DNA of 22,778 nucleotides from Pseudomonadota bacterium (lineage in GTDB: Bacteria; Pseudomonadota; Alphaproteobacteria; Caulobacterales; Caulobacteraceae): positions 1-22,778 of the forward strand of contig JAEYNH010000007.1 in NCBI GenBank assembly GCA_023412655.1. Direction: 5' to 3'. Below, piece after piece: positions 7,799 to 16,035 of this stretch. Each line of letters opens with the position of its first letter. Position 1 is the stretch's first letter. The notes under the pieces were generated by a model. It did not search any database. It worked only from the letters and a program-made list of their open reading frames with translations, and had not been told where the DNA came from. The translations under genes were made by a program, and so were the position numbers.

Positions 7799-9204
7799 GG
7801 CTTTGCCTCCAGCGCCGCAAGCACGTCGCGGGAAAAATCAGCGATCTTGAAACCCGCATCGCGCCGATCGAAGCCACGGCGCACGATGACGACGCCTCTC
7901 TCCGGGACGATCATCACATACTGGCCGCGCGCACCCGCCGCCGCGTAGCTGCCAGCCGGCAGCCCCTGCTGCGGTCCGAATAGCCAGAATTGCGCTCCAT
8001 AGCCTCGGCCATCGCGGCCTGTGGGCTGAGCTGGCGCTGGGCTGGCGACATAGCGCGTCCAGCCTTCCGGCAGGATCCTCTCGCCGCGCCAGACCCCGTC
8101 GTTGAGGTAGAGCAGTCCAAAGCGGGCGAAATCGCGCGCCGTCGACCACATCTGGCCGCTCATCAGGAAATCACCCTTCCAGTCTGTTTCCGGTGTCGTG
8201 CGGGTCATGCCGATGCGCCAGAACAGCTGGTGGAACGGCCAGGCCAGGAACCTGGCGTCATCGTTCATCGCCGCCCGCACCGAACGTAGCGCCAGGATGG
8301 TGTCCGAACCGGCGTAGACGAACCGCGTGCCCGGTCGTGAATCCATGCGGTTCAGCAGCGACGCCTCCGCAACCGCGGCGCCGCTTCGGTAGAGTTCCTG
8401 TTGCGGATTGCCGGCCGCCTCGGTGTACAGGCCGCTTCCCATGTGGAGTAGGTTCTCCACCGTGATCGCGCCCCGCGGATCGCCCGGGCGACGCCACTCC
8501 GGGAATGGCGCGGGCGCCTTCACGTCGACCAGTCCTTGGCCAGCCGCGATGCCGACGAGTGTGGCCGCCATGCTCTTGGCCGCGGAATTGGTCCGCTGCG
8601 GCGTGTGCATGTCGTAACCGCGGTCATAACGCTCTGCGACGATCCGGCCATCCTTCACCACGATCACGCCCCAGGTGACGCCGGCGTAGGCTTCAGGCTC
8701 GAAGGCCCTTGCGACCACCGCGTCCAGCCGCTGGCCCATCCTGCGCGGCAGACTGGCCTTGGCTCGGGCGTCGCCCAGGGGCCAGGGCTGGGCGTCGAGA
8801 TCCGGAGCCTGAAGGTCGGAAGGCAGCCGCGGGATCGGGAACTCCGCCTCCGGCGACGCGCCGATGGGCAGCTGCACACAACCCAGGTGCGGACGCCAGA
8901 CCGCGATCCTCGGAGGCATGTCGGGGGCGTAGTTCACCTCGACGCGCTTCTCCTCTTCGCGCACGATCACGGCCTCTGGACCGACAGATGCGGAGCCGTA
9001 GTTGCTGAAGATGTCGGCCTCCAGCCGAGCGGCGGAGAGGCCTGCAGTGAAGTGGCCCGTGCAGGCATAGAGGGCGCGCAGGCCCGCTGACTGTGCGCGG
9101 ACGTGGCGCTCGGTGCCCACGGCGTCGCGGCCCTGGGCGAGGGCCGCCCCCGGGGCCAGGGCGAGCGTCGCAGCCACGGCCATAAGACTGGCAGACAGGT
9201 TCAT
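7795..9204 (-). CDS. Exported serine hydrolase, class C beta-lactamase fold (first of tandem pair)
   Basis: Serine hydrolase of 469 residues with a signal peptide (1-23, ending ALA before QGRD). Residues 24-150 form an extra N-terminal region absent from its downstream neighbour. The catalytic domain starts at about 155: SAAK at 207-210 gives Ser207 and Lys210, YAGSD at 297-301 gives Tyr297, and GARGQYVMIVPERGVVIV (424-441) replaces the KTG strand. The pattern resembles 6-aminohexanoate-dimer hydrolase and related esterases rather than lactamases. The gene starts 7 bp after the carboxylesterase stop, and its ribosome site (GAGG) overlaps that stop. The next gene overlaps by 4 bp. The two hydrolases are clearly diverged from each other in catalytic motifs and length, which suggests successive cleavage steps or different parts of one substrate rather than a recent duplication. 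Confidence 0.88.
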   Translation of the reverse strand: MNLSASLMAVAATLALAPGAALAQGRDAVGTERHVRAQSAGLRALYACTGHFTAGLSAARLEADIFSNYGSASVGPEAVIVREEEKRVEVNYAPDMPPRIAVWRPHLGCVQLPIGASPEAEFPIPRLPSDLQAPDLDAQPWPLGDARAKASLPRRMGQRLDAVVARAFEPEAYAGVTWGVIVVKDGRIVAERYDRGYDMHTPQRTNSAAKSMAATLVGIAAGQGLVDVKAPAPFPEWRRPGDPRGAITVENLLHMGSGLYTEAAGNPQQELYRSGAAVAEASLLNRMDSRPGTRFVYAGSDTILALRSVRAAMNDDARFLAWPFHQLFWRIGMTRTTPETDWKGDFLMSGQMWSTARDFARFGLLYLNDGVWRGERILPEGWTRYVASPAPAQPTGRDGRGYGAQFWLFGPQQGLPAGSYAAAGARGQYVMIVPERGVVIVRRGFDRRDAGFKIADFSRDVLAALEAKP

Positions 9205-9211
9205 ATCAGCC

Positions 9212-10816
9212 TCAGAGGTCTAGCCGGTGGAGGGTGCGACTGAGCTGCTGGGAGGGATAGGGCTCCATCACCAAGCGCTCCTCGCGCTGCGGATCCGCGA
9301 CGGCCCCACTCGCCGTGTCGAACAGCATGATCCGCCGCTGGGTAGTATCGAATTGCGGCCAGGGCAGTTCAGCGGAATCCGGTGCGCCGGTGTGGGCGAA
9401 CCTCGTCCACGCGCTGGACATGGCCCGCGCCACCGCCTGCGCCGCGGGCGTATGCGGCCCGACCATCGAGGGGGCGCGCGCAGGATTGTCGAACGCCAAG
9501 GGCACGCACAGGCTATGGGGGGTGAAACGTCGCCCCCCCTCAACCGGTGTGCGGAACATCAGCCGGTACATCCATACAGGCGCCCCGGGCAGGGCCGCCT
9601 TGCGCTCGGCCTGCAGGGTCGCGTCACGGACGTAGCCGCGGGCCGAAGCTATGAGGAAGAAGAGCTCCGACGGCGAGGCCTCCGGGTTGGACGCCTTGAA
9701 GGTCGCAAGAACCTCGGCCGCATCGCCGCCTGCAAGGTAGGGCGCAAGGCGTTTCACCAGGTCAGGTTCGGTGAGTTCGTGGATACCCGGCTGATTGCCA
9801 AGCTGACTCGACAGCTCGGTGCGGGTCGTCCCGACGATCATCGGCACGTGCGATGAGATCTGCGGCGCCGCCGGATCGAACGGATGGCCTGTGAAGGTGA
9901 CGCCATCGATGACCGGCGAGAACCGATAGTTCGCCTCCGAGATGATCTCCCGCTGAGCCCGGTAGACCTGCTCCCACGGCAGGGCCTGCAGTCCACGCGC
10001 GTCGGACTCGGCTAGGTTCAGCTTGCGGAACAGACGCGACGTGAGCGCTTCGGCTTGGTCGGGGGTCTGAATGCGGAGGTGGGAACCGCTCTGAACGATC
10101 GCACGGTGGAACAGCCCCTGCGCCGCCGGGCCGGCCATGCAGAGGCTGACCTTCCGGCCGCCCCCCGACTGGCCGAAGATCAGCACCCGGTTTGGATCGC
10201 CGCCGAAGCCCTCAATATTCTCGCGGACCCAGTTCAGGGCCGCGAAGATATCGAGCATTCCGACGTTGCCCGACTGGGCGAATTCGCTGCCCGCAGATTT
10301 GAGGTTGCAGAAGCCAAAGACGTTTAGCCGGTGATTGATGGTCACCACGACCACATCGCCGCGGGTCACCAGGTTCGTGCCATCGTACCAGGTGCTCGAG
10401 CCTGAACCGTTCTCGAACCCACCGCCGTGGAACCAGACCATCACCGGCTTTCTGGCTTGGCGCGACAAGGATCCGGTCCAGATATTCAGCCGCAGGCAAT
10501 CCTCGTCGGCCGGCGGGTCCGGCACGTTCGACCCATAGATGTTGGTGCGCACCCGGGCCGCCTGCGGCGCGATGGGGCCATAGTCGAAGGCATCCGTCAC
10601 GCCTGCCGGCGGTCTTACTGGCTGTGGCGGCATGAACCGGTTTCGGCCCGCCGTCGAAGCGCCATAGCGGACACCTTTGAACACCACGACGCCGCCAGAT
10701 CGCCGGCCACGGACCAGGCCGCTCGTCGTTTCGACCACGTCAGCTCCGGCGGACGCGAAGCTCGGTGATACGAACAGGCTACCAGCAGCCGTGGCCATGA
10801 ATGCACGTCGATGCAC
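9212..10816 (-). CDS. Type B carboxylesterase with twin-arginine signal
   Basis: Alpha/beta-hydrolase of the carboxylesterase/lipase type B family, 534 residues. The N-terminus HRRAFMATAAGSLFVSPSFA carries RRAFM within a hydrophobic leader, so Tat export to the periplasm is likely. Oxyanion motif HGGGF is at 130-134, and EDCLRLNIW just before it is the family signature. The nucleophile is Ser217 in GQSGGG, where most relatives have GESAGG. Candidate charge-relay residues are Glu334 (in GTTRTE) and His434 (in TPHSLCVPLAF). An upstream TTG at 10894 is in frame, but GTG 10816 has GGGAGGGGG close before it and gives a sensible signal peptide, so I chose it. The operator-like palindrome at 10833-10849 lies directly upstream. 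It is the first gene of the operon ending in malonyl-CoA decarboxylase. Confidence 0.92.
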   Translation of the reverse strand: MHRRAFMATAAGSLFVSPSFASAGADVVETTSGLVRGRRSGGVVVFKGVRYGASTAGRNRFMPPQPVRPPAGVTDAFDYGPIAPQAARVRTNIYGSNVPDPPADEDCLRLNIWTGSLSRQARKPVMVWFHGGGFENGSGSSTWYDGTNLVTRGDVVVVTINHRLNVFGFCNLKSAGSEFAQSGNVGMLDIFAALNWVRENIEGFGGDPNRVLIFGQSGGGRKVSLCMAGPAAQGLFHRAIVQSGSHLRIQTPDQAEALTSRLFRKLNLAESDARGLQALPWEQVYRAQREIISEANYRFSPVIDGVTFTGHPFDPAAPQISSHVPMIVGTTRTELSSQLGNQPGIHELTEPDLVKRLAPYLAGGDAAEVLATFKASNPEASPSELFFLIASARGYVRDATLQAERKAALPGAPVWMYRLMFRTPVEGGRRFTPHSLCVPLAFDNPARAPSMVGPHTPAAQAVARAMSSAWTRFAHTGAPDSAELPWPQFDTTQRRIMLFDTASGAVADPQREERLVMEPYPSQQLSRTLHRLDL

Positions 10817-11139
10817 TAGCCCCCTCCCTTTTGTTCTATTATTTGGAATATACTTCCATTTTTTGATGTTCGGGTTTTTCTGCTCCTCCGTCAACCGGAG
10901 CGGGCGCGCGGAGGGCGGCGGCTAACGTCCAGCGTCGAGCGGGACTTCGCCGCCGCCCTCAACAAGCAGGCCGCGCCTGGATTCGCTGAGACCGACCTTC
11001 GGAGGCGACTAGCTGAGGTGAGCGGCGAAGACGCGACGGCGGCCCATCTCGCCCCGGCAGCATGGGAGCTTGGCCAGCGCGTGAGGGTGTGGCGGCCTCG
11101 GCATCGCCCGCCGTCTAGATGAGCTAGTGGAAGCGGCTC
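10817..11139. other. Intergenic region with operator and possible gene relic
   Basis: This stretch carries the esterase promoter and operator at its left end. On the plus strand 10928-11122 is open for 64 codons with no usual start, and a second open frame runs from about 11094 to 11237. Read together with a frameshift they might be the remains of a gene, but I recognise neither part. No terminator or RNA gene is evident. Confidence 0.3.
10833..10849. promoter_or_regulatory. Putative IclR-type operator, copy B
   Basis: GTTCTATTATTTGGAAT is identical to copy A in its first 12 bases. It lies 17-33 bp ahead of the preferred GTG of the carboxylesterase, so it would overlap the promoter or the early transcript of the four-gene operon. 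The near identity of copies A and B, 9 kb apart upstream of unrelated genes, argues for selection rather than chance. Confidence 0.6.
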
Positions 11140-11361
11140 TCAGTGTGGTCCACGACCCTCGCCTACACGCCGAGATCGCCCGTGCTTTCGGGGTGGTTGG
11201 CGTCTGCGCCAGCTGCGCCGCAAACGGTCGAAGATGACAAGGATAGGAATGCCCAGCGCCCCCCAGGACAACGCCTGCCAAGGCGCGCCGCCAAGAAGCG
11301 CTGCTAGCAGGCCTACCGCAGTCGCCGCGCCGAGCAGCAGTGGGATCGCGAGCTGTCTCAA
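11140..11361 (-). CDS. Small two-helix membrane protein of PepSY operon
   Basis: Protein of 73 residues with two hydrophobic helices (about 4-24 and 30-45) joined by a short GAPWQA turn, followed by a very basic cytosolic tail (DRLRRSWRRRQ onward). The start is TTG at 11361, which overlaps the TGA of the PepSY gene as TTGA, with GGAGG 8 bases before it. The open frame continues further upstream, but that part overlaps the PepSY gene. I recall similar unnamed small proteins directly after PepSY-associated membrane proteins in alphaproteobacterial iron loci. Function unknown; the tight coupling suggests a partner of the PepSY protein. Confidence 0.6.
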   Translation of the reverse strand: MRQLAIPLLLGAATAVGLLAALLGGAPWQALSWGALGIPILVIFDRLRRSWRRRQPPRKHGRSRRVGEGRGPH

Positions 11362-12470
11362 GGGGCCTGCCTCCGACGCTTGTCGATGAACAGCTTGAGG
11401 CCGCTCACCAGGACGCCGATCGCGATCAGGTCGAGTATCGTCCAGAGAACCTTCAGGGGGACGCCGCCATAGTCGCCGAAATGTAGCGGTCGCGACATCT
11501 GCAGGGTCGACAGCCACCAGGGCGGCGGCCCCGACAACGTCACCGCGCCAGTATCGGCGGCGACCAGCACGGGCCGGAACAGCTTCCTCGTCACGGGCGT
11601 GTTGCCTTGGGTCCAGACCACCCAGTGGCGGGGGCTGCCATCCTTGCCGCCCGGCGGCGTGATCCGCACCATGCGCGAGCCTGGGTTCGCGCTCTCGCCC
11701 CTCTCCTTGGCCTCCTGCGGTCCGATGTGGGATGGCTGCAGTGGCTGGTTCTTGTAGGGCGCCACCAGGGCGGGGACCGTCGCCTTGCGCCAGGCCTGAT
11801 AGGCCGGAACGGTGAAGGCGTTCATGATCCCGGTCACCGCCACGACCAGCACCCAGCCGACGGTGGCGATACCGATAAGGTTGTGGGCGTCCAGCCAGCC
11901 GGCGCGGCCGGAGCGCTCGGCCCGCACGACGCCGAAATCCAGTTTCCGAGTGAAGGGCACGTACAGCACCACGCCCGACACTGTCGCGATCACGAACAGC
12001 GCCGCCATTCCGGCGAGGAAGAGCTCGCCCGGCAGGCCCAAGAACAGTTGGATGTGCAGCCGGTTCATGATGCGCAGGAAGACCCGCACCGGGTGGTTCG
12101 GATTGTCCTTGCGCGTGTCTTCCAGGAAGTCGCCCGTACGCGCGTCATAGACCAGCTGCCGGTTGGGCTTCGGATTGTCCGGCGGCGCCATGTTGACGCC
12201 CAGCAGGTCGCCCTCGAACGCCCAGTCGACGTAGGTCACCCGCTCGCCCGGAGCCCGCTTCACCGCATCCGCGAAGACCGCGTCGAGGTTAGCGGGGGGA
12301 TGGCCGGCGGCCACCTGGGCGACCGCCGGATGGTCGGCGTAGTTGGCGTCGATCTCATGGATCCAGATCATCGCCAGGCCGGTAACGCAGAGCAGCAGGA
12401 CGAAGGCCGTGCATACCAGGCTGGTCCAGGTATGCACGAAGCTCCAGGCGCGGATCGTCGACGGCCGCAT
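11358..12470 (-). CDS. PepSY-associated TM protein (iron-uptake locus)
   Basis: Inner-membrane protein of the PepSY-associated TM family, often called iron-regulated membrane protein, 370 residues. Four membrane helices are visible: about 15-36, 148-172, 198-222 and 341-361, with periplasmic PepSY-like segments between. Histidines at or near helix ends (His13 in VHTWTS, His139 in RLHIQLF, His196 in DAHNLIG, His330 in RPLHFGD) fit proposed haem or ferric-reductase roles in this family. The gene begins 10 bp after the siderophore receptor stop and is followed by a coupled small membrane protein, so the three form one operon. The usual interpretation is release or reduction of iron from a ferric siderophore after import; this rests on context, not on catalytic residues. 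Confidence 0.9.
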   Translation of the reverse strand: MRPSTIRAWSFVHTWTSLVCTAFVLLLCVTGLAMIWIHEIDANYADHPAVAQVAAGHPPANLDAVFADAVKRAPGERVTYVDWAFEGDLLGVNMAPPDNPKPNRQLVYDARTGDFLEDTRKDNPNHPVRVFLRIMNRLHIQLFLGLPGELFLAGMAALFVIATVSGVVLYVPFTRKLDFGVVRAERSGRAGWLDAHNLIGIATVGWVLVVAVTGIMNAFTVPAYQAWRKATVPALVAPYKNQPLQPSHIGPQEAKERGESANPGSRMVRITPPGGKDGSPRHWVVWTQGNTPVTRKLFRPVLVAADTGAVTLSGPPPWWLSTLQMSRPLHFGDYGGVPLKVLWTILDLIAIGVLVSGLKLFIDKRRRQAP

Positions 12471-12480
12471 CAGCGCAAGC

Positions 12481-14751
12481 CTACCAGCGCCTGGTGACGG
12501 TGGCCTTCACCAATCGACCCACGCCATAGAAGCACTGGCTGGCCGCGTCGCAGTTCACGACGTAGCGCTTGTCGAACAGGTTAAGGGCGTTCAACGACAC
12601 TTCGACCCGTTCGAAGCTGTCCTTCAGATGGCTCAGGTCGTAGCGGACCAGGGCGTCGGCCAGGGTGTAGCTGGGCACACTGAAGGTGTTCGGGCCGTCG
12701 CCGAACGAAGCCCCCACATGGCGCACGCCGATGCCGACAGTCAGGCCGCTTTCGCCAATGGCGTAGTCAGCCCAGGCCGACGCCTGATGCTTGGGGCGTC
12801 CCGCCGGCCGCTTGCCCAGCGTATTCTCCGTAGACTTCGTCACCTTGTTGTCGAGATAGGTGTAGGCGACCGTTAGGTTCAGGCCCTCGATCGGACTGCC
12901 ACGCCCTTCCAGCTCATAGCCCCTCGACCGCACCTGCCCTGTCTGGATGAGGAAGCCGGGATGCGCGGTGTCGGCGGTGCGTACGTTGGTCTGCTTCAAG
13001 TCGAAAACCGCAGCCGTGAAGAGCGCGTCGAATGCCTGCGGCTGGTACTTCAGGCCGGCTTCGATCTGCTTGCCGGTCGACGGGACAAGCGCCTTGCCGA
13101 AGAAGTCCGTGCCCGGCGTTGGGTAGAACGAAGTCGCATAACTGACGTAGGGCGCTAGGCCCGGCACGAACTCATAGCTCGCCCCCAGCTGCCAGGTCGT
13201 CTCGGAGTCCCGCTGCTTCACCGCGTCCGGTGAGACACCGGTCAGGGCGTTGCGGTTGCGCGTCGAAACCGTCGCATGGTCCCGGCGCAGCCCCCCCAGG
13301 ATCGACAGGCCGCCGACCTTGATCTGGTCTTGGACGTAGAGGCCGGTCTGACGTTGGTGCTGCTGGCGCTTGGTCGTCAGAACGGGGGCGAGGAACGCCG
13401 CCCCATAGACCGGGGCATAGAGATCCAGCGTCGGGCCAGCGCGCGTACCGGCGCCCTGATAGCTCGGGATATAGGCATAGTCGGCGCCGACCAGGATGCT
13501 GTGCGCCAGGGGGCCAGTGTCGAACTGCGCCGCGACCTGGTTGTCAATCTGCGCGATGGCGATGTTGTATTCCTGATAGGCCGCCGTCCGCGCGACCGTC
13601 CGCTGGTTCGCGGACAGGGCGCCGACCTGCAGGAAGCGCGCCGAGATGTCGATGTAGGTGTAGCGCGCGTTCGAACGCAGCGTGACGTCTTCGCCGAGCC
13701 GGTGCTCGAACAGGAAGGCCAGTTGGCTCTGCGCCTTGGTCGTGTTGTCGTAGTCGGGCTCGGACAGATAGGTGCTCCGCGAAACCTTGCCGAACGGGCT
13801 AGGGTCCAGCGAGCCGACACGCGGCAGGAATTGGAAGACCACCAATTCAGGGTCCCACTGGTAAGACGCCAGGGCGGTTAGGTTGGTGTTGGCGCCGATG
13901 TTCCAGGTCAGGCCGCCCGACACGAAGGTGCGATTGTCCTTGGTGTGATCGATCTCGGTATCGGCGTCGCGCGCCAGCGCCGAGAGGCGGAACGAAAGAT
14001 CGTCGCGGCCGAACACTGGGCCACCCAGGTCGACGCTGCCCTGCACCCGGCTGTGCGAACCGACCTGCAGATTCACTTCGCCGATCGGCGTGGTGGTGGG
14101 CCGCTTGCTGGTCAGGGCGACGATGCCGCCCGGGCTCGACTGACCGTACAACGCTGAAGCCGGACCGCGCAGCAGCTCTGCGCGCTCGAGGCCGTAGGGC
14201 TCGATCCCCCAATTGCTGTCATGCAGTTTCAGCCCGTCCAGATACTGGAAGGCAAGGAAGCCCCGAGCATTCGAATACGAGCGCTTCAGCGCGCCGCCGC
14301 CATAGGCGTCGCCATTGAAGCCCGGGCTGTATTGCAGCACCTGGGTCAGGTTATCCGAAGCCCGATTGCGGATTTCCTCGGCGGTGACGACCGACACCGC
14401 ACGCGGCAGCTCAAGGATGTCAGTCACACCCTTGGTCGCCCCGGCGTCGAACTCGGTGAAGGCGCGCCCGCGCGCTTCAACACTGGAAACCGTGGTTCCC
14501 CGCTCTTTCGTATCGTCAGCGAAGGCAGGCGTCGCAAAAGCGACGAAGGCGCTGGCCAACGCGATCGCGCGGACACTCTCGATGGGCAGGTCGGCATCCG
14601 ATGTAGAAGAACGGCCGCGCCCCCGCGCCCGCGCGGGCAAAGGTAGGAAACGGGGCCGACGATCGGCCCGTTGGAGGGCGAACGTTAGCAATCCGCGTGG
14701 TCGCTGCACGCAAGAGCCGCGGCGGCCTGGAAGACCTTTACGGCATGGCAC
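12481..14751 (-). CDS. TonB-dependent siderophore receptor (start uncertain)
   Basis: Outer-membrane receptor of the FhuA/FpvA class. In the maximal frame (756 residues, GTG 14751) a signal peptide VRAIALASAFVAFATPAFA appears only at about 60-78. The plug includes LPRAVSVVTAEEI (115-127), VLQYSPGF and ERAELLRGPASALYGQSSPG. The barrel ends with LNLFDKRYV, a Cys pair around DAASQ, FYGVGR and a final aromatic Trp, typical of the class. The first 55 or so residues are Arg-rich and do not look like protein. No in-frame ATG precedes the signal peptide; the nearest ATG (about 14603) is one frame off. A rare start codon, a sequencing error or a small indel at the 5' end would explain this. The PepSY gene follows 10 bp downstream. 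Siderophore identity cannot be told. Confidence 0.88.
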   Translation of the reverse strand: MPCRKGLPGRRGSCVQRPRGLLTFALQRADRRPRFLPLPARARGRGRSSTSDADLPIESVRAIALASAFVAFATPAFADDTKERGTTVSSVEARGRAFTEFDAGATKGVTDILELPRAVSVVTAEEIRNRASDNLTQVLQYSPGFNGDAYGGGALKRSYSNARGFLAFQYLDGLKLHDSNWGIEPYGLERAELLRGPASALYGQSSPGGIVALTSKRPTTTPIGEVNLQVGSHSRVQGSVDLGGPVFGRDDLSFRLSALARDADTEIDHTKDNRTFVSGGLTWNIGANTNLTALASYQWDPELVVFQFLPRVGSLDPSPFGKVSRSTYLSEPDYDNTTKAQSQLAFLFEHRLGEDVTLRSNARYTYIDISARFLQVGALSANQRTVARTAAYQEYNIAIAQIDNQVAAQFDTGPLAHSILVGADYAYIPSYQGAGTRAGPTLDLYAPVYGAAFLAPVLTTKRQQHQRQTGLYVQDQIKVGGLSILGGLRRDHATVSTRNRNALTGVSPDAVKQRDSETTWQLGASYEFVPGLAPYVSYATSFYPTPGTDFFGKALVPSTGKQIEAGLKYQPQAFDALFTAAVFDLKQTNVRTADTAHPGFLIQTGQVRSRGYELEGRGSPIEGLNLTVAYTYLDNKVTKSTENTLGKRPAGRPKHQASAWADYAIGESGLTVGIGVRHVGASFGDGPNTFSVPSYTLADALVRYDLSHLKDSFERVEVSLNALNLFDKRYVVNCDAASQCFYGVGRLVKATVTRRW

Positions 14752-14795
14752 GAGGGTTGTGGCGGAAGTGATCGAGCGCTCTCCTCAGGCATTCA

Positions 14796-15608
14796 TCAGC
14801 CGTAGACACGCCGCAAAAGATCAATGCCGACGACGATGAGCAGGATCGCGTAGATGAGTTGCAATGTCCGCTCGCTCATCTTGTGACTTACGCTCACGCC
14901 GAGCGGTGCGGCGATCATGACCGTCGGCATCATCACAAGGAAGATGACAATGTCGACATAGCCGAGCGTGTAAGCTGGCAGATCCTTAGCGTTCCACCCG
15001 CCGATTATGCCTCCGATCGCGCCCACGGTCCCAGTGACAAGACCGGTCGCGGCCGCAATCGCCATCGCACGCTCCAGCTTCATGTTGAAGGCCGAGAGGA
15101 TCGGCGTTGTTAGCGTGCCGCCACTGGTCCCGGTCATCGCCGCGATGAAACCGACAACTGACGAAACGCCGACCGCCCTCCCACCCTTCGGCGGCTGCTG
15201 ACCGAAGGAAAAGCGCCCATGACTGAATGCGATGTAGAATCCTACGAGAATTACATAGATCGAGAACAGGGATTGCAGAACTTCGGTCGAACTGAATGGC
15301 AACAGCATCGATCCGATAACGACGCCGATAAGAAGGCCGATTGCCCAGGTCTTGAATAGACCCACATCGAGATCGCCAAGCTTGTAGTGCTTGCGGCTCG
15401 ACGAAATTGCGCTCGGTATGACGAGCGCCATCGAGGTCGCGGTTGCTACGTGCATCATCACCGGATGGGCGACGCCGAGCCAAGGGAACAGATAGATGAA
15501 GATCGGCATGCGGATGGTGCCTCCGCCGATACCGAAAAGGCCAGCGACGAAGCCCGATACAAGACCAACTATTGCGAAAATGATGATGCGTAGCAGCAGT
15601 TCATCCAT
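14796..15608 (-). CDS. TauE/SafE-family sulfite or anion exporter
   Basis: Polytopic inner-membrane protein of 270 residues from the TSUP (TauE/SafE) family. The two family repeats show GLFGIGGGTIRMPI (23-36) and TGTSGGTLTTPIL (159-171), each at the end of a membrane helix. About eight helices can be drawn. ATG 15608 has an AGAGGAA ribosome site upstream. Its stop lies 44 bp from the maximal start of the siderophore receptor on the same strand, so read-through is possible but functional linkage is unclear. Family members export sulfite, sulfoacetate or other small organic and sulfur anions. A link to sulfur released by the thiocyanate hydrolase-like enzyme 5 kb away is speculative. Confidence 0.9.
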   Translation of the reverse strand: MDELLLRIIIFAIVGLVSGFVAGLFGIGGGTIRMPIFIYLFPWLGVAHPVMMHVATATSMALVIPSAISSSRKHYKLGDLDVGLFKTWAIGLLIGVVIGSMLLPFSSTEVLQSLFSIYVILVGFYIAFSHGRFSFGQQPPKGGRAVGVSSVVGFIAAMTGTSGGTLTTPILSAFNMKLERAMAIAAATGLVTGTVGAIGGIIGGWNAKDLPAYTLGYVDIVIFLVMMPTVMIAAPLGVSVSHKMSERTLQLIYAILLIVVGIDLLRRVYG

Positions 15609-16035
15609 GGCGTCGTGTTCCTCTGGTCTTGTTTAAGGGCACACTCGTTCTTGGTGGTGTCCGGATGGCTGCTTGTTCTGGCGTTATAAGAGCACTCCAA
15701 TGGGCAGCACGAGGCCGTCGCACAGCGCTACTATACCGAGACCACCCAAAGCGGGATGGATGCGATAGTAATTAACACCTCTGCCAATCTACCGGTTCCG
15801 CATAGATGTTTTGACTTCTCTAACCCACGTCACCTGAGCCACGTTACGGCGCCGCTTCGCTGGACTGCTAGACGCTCAGATGCGCCACTGAGATCATCAA
15901 ACAGCGCTTTGTGATTTGACATCATTAGTAGCGGATGCTCCCTTGTGTTTCATCACGCGCCGCGGTTATTTCACGGAAACTTCGCGCGCATGTTCATCGG
16001 GAGTGACCGCTCCCGATAGCTCAGGAGAGAGCACG
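15609..16035. other. Divergent intergenic region
   Basis: About 430 bp separate the TauE/SafE gene from the orphan gene at 16036. It looks less GC-rich than the neighbouring genes. TTGACA at 15916-15921 could be a -35 element, but no convincing -10 box lies at the right distance. A hairpin precedes the orphan gene. An open frame from 15916 runs into that gene, but its first 40 codons lack a ribosome site, so I treat them as untranslated. Confidence 0.4.
15996..16017 (+). promoter_or_regulatory. Leader hairpin before orphan gene
   Basis: ATCGGGAG and CTCCCGAT form a perfect 8-bp stem around the loop TGACCG. It ends 18 bases before the ATG at 16036 and 4 bases before the AGGAGAG ribosome site, so it could modulate translation or mRNA stability. 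No T-tract follows, so it is not a standard terminator. Confidence 0.45.

Noticed and set aside
10928..11237. Plus-strand gene between the esterase and PepSY operons
   Set aside because: Two partial frames without start codons; the second overlaps the better supported small membrane protein on the other strand, so at most a relic.
14740..14765. Sigma-54-like promoter TGGCACGAGGGTTGT
   Set aside because: The -12 element has GT in place of GC and no plus-strand gene follows.
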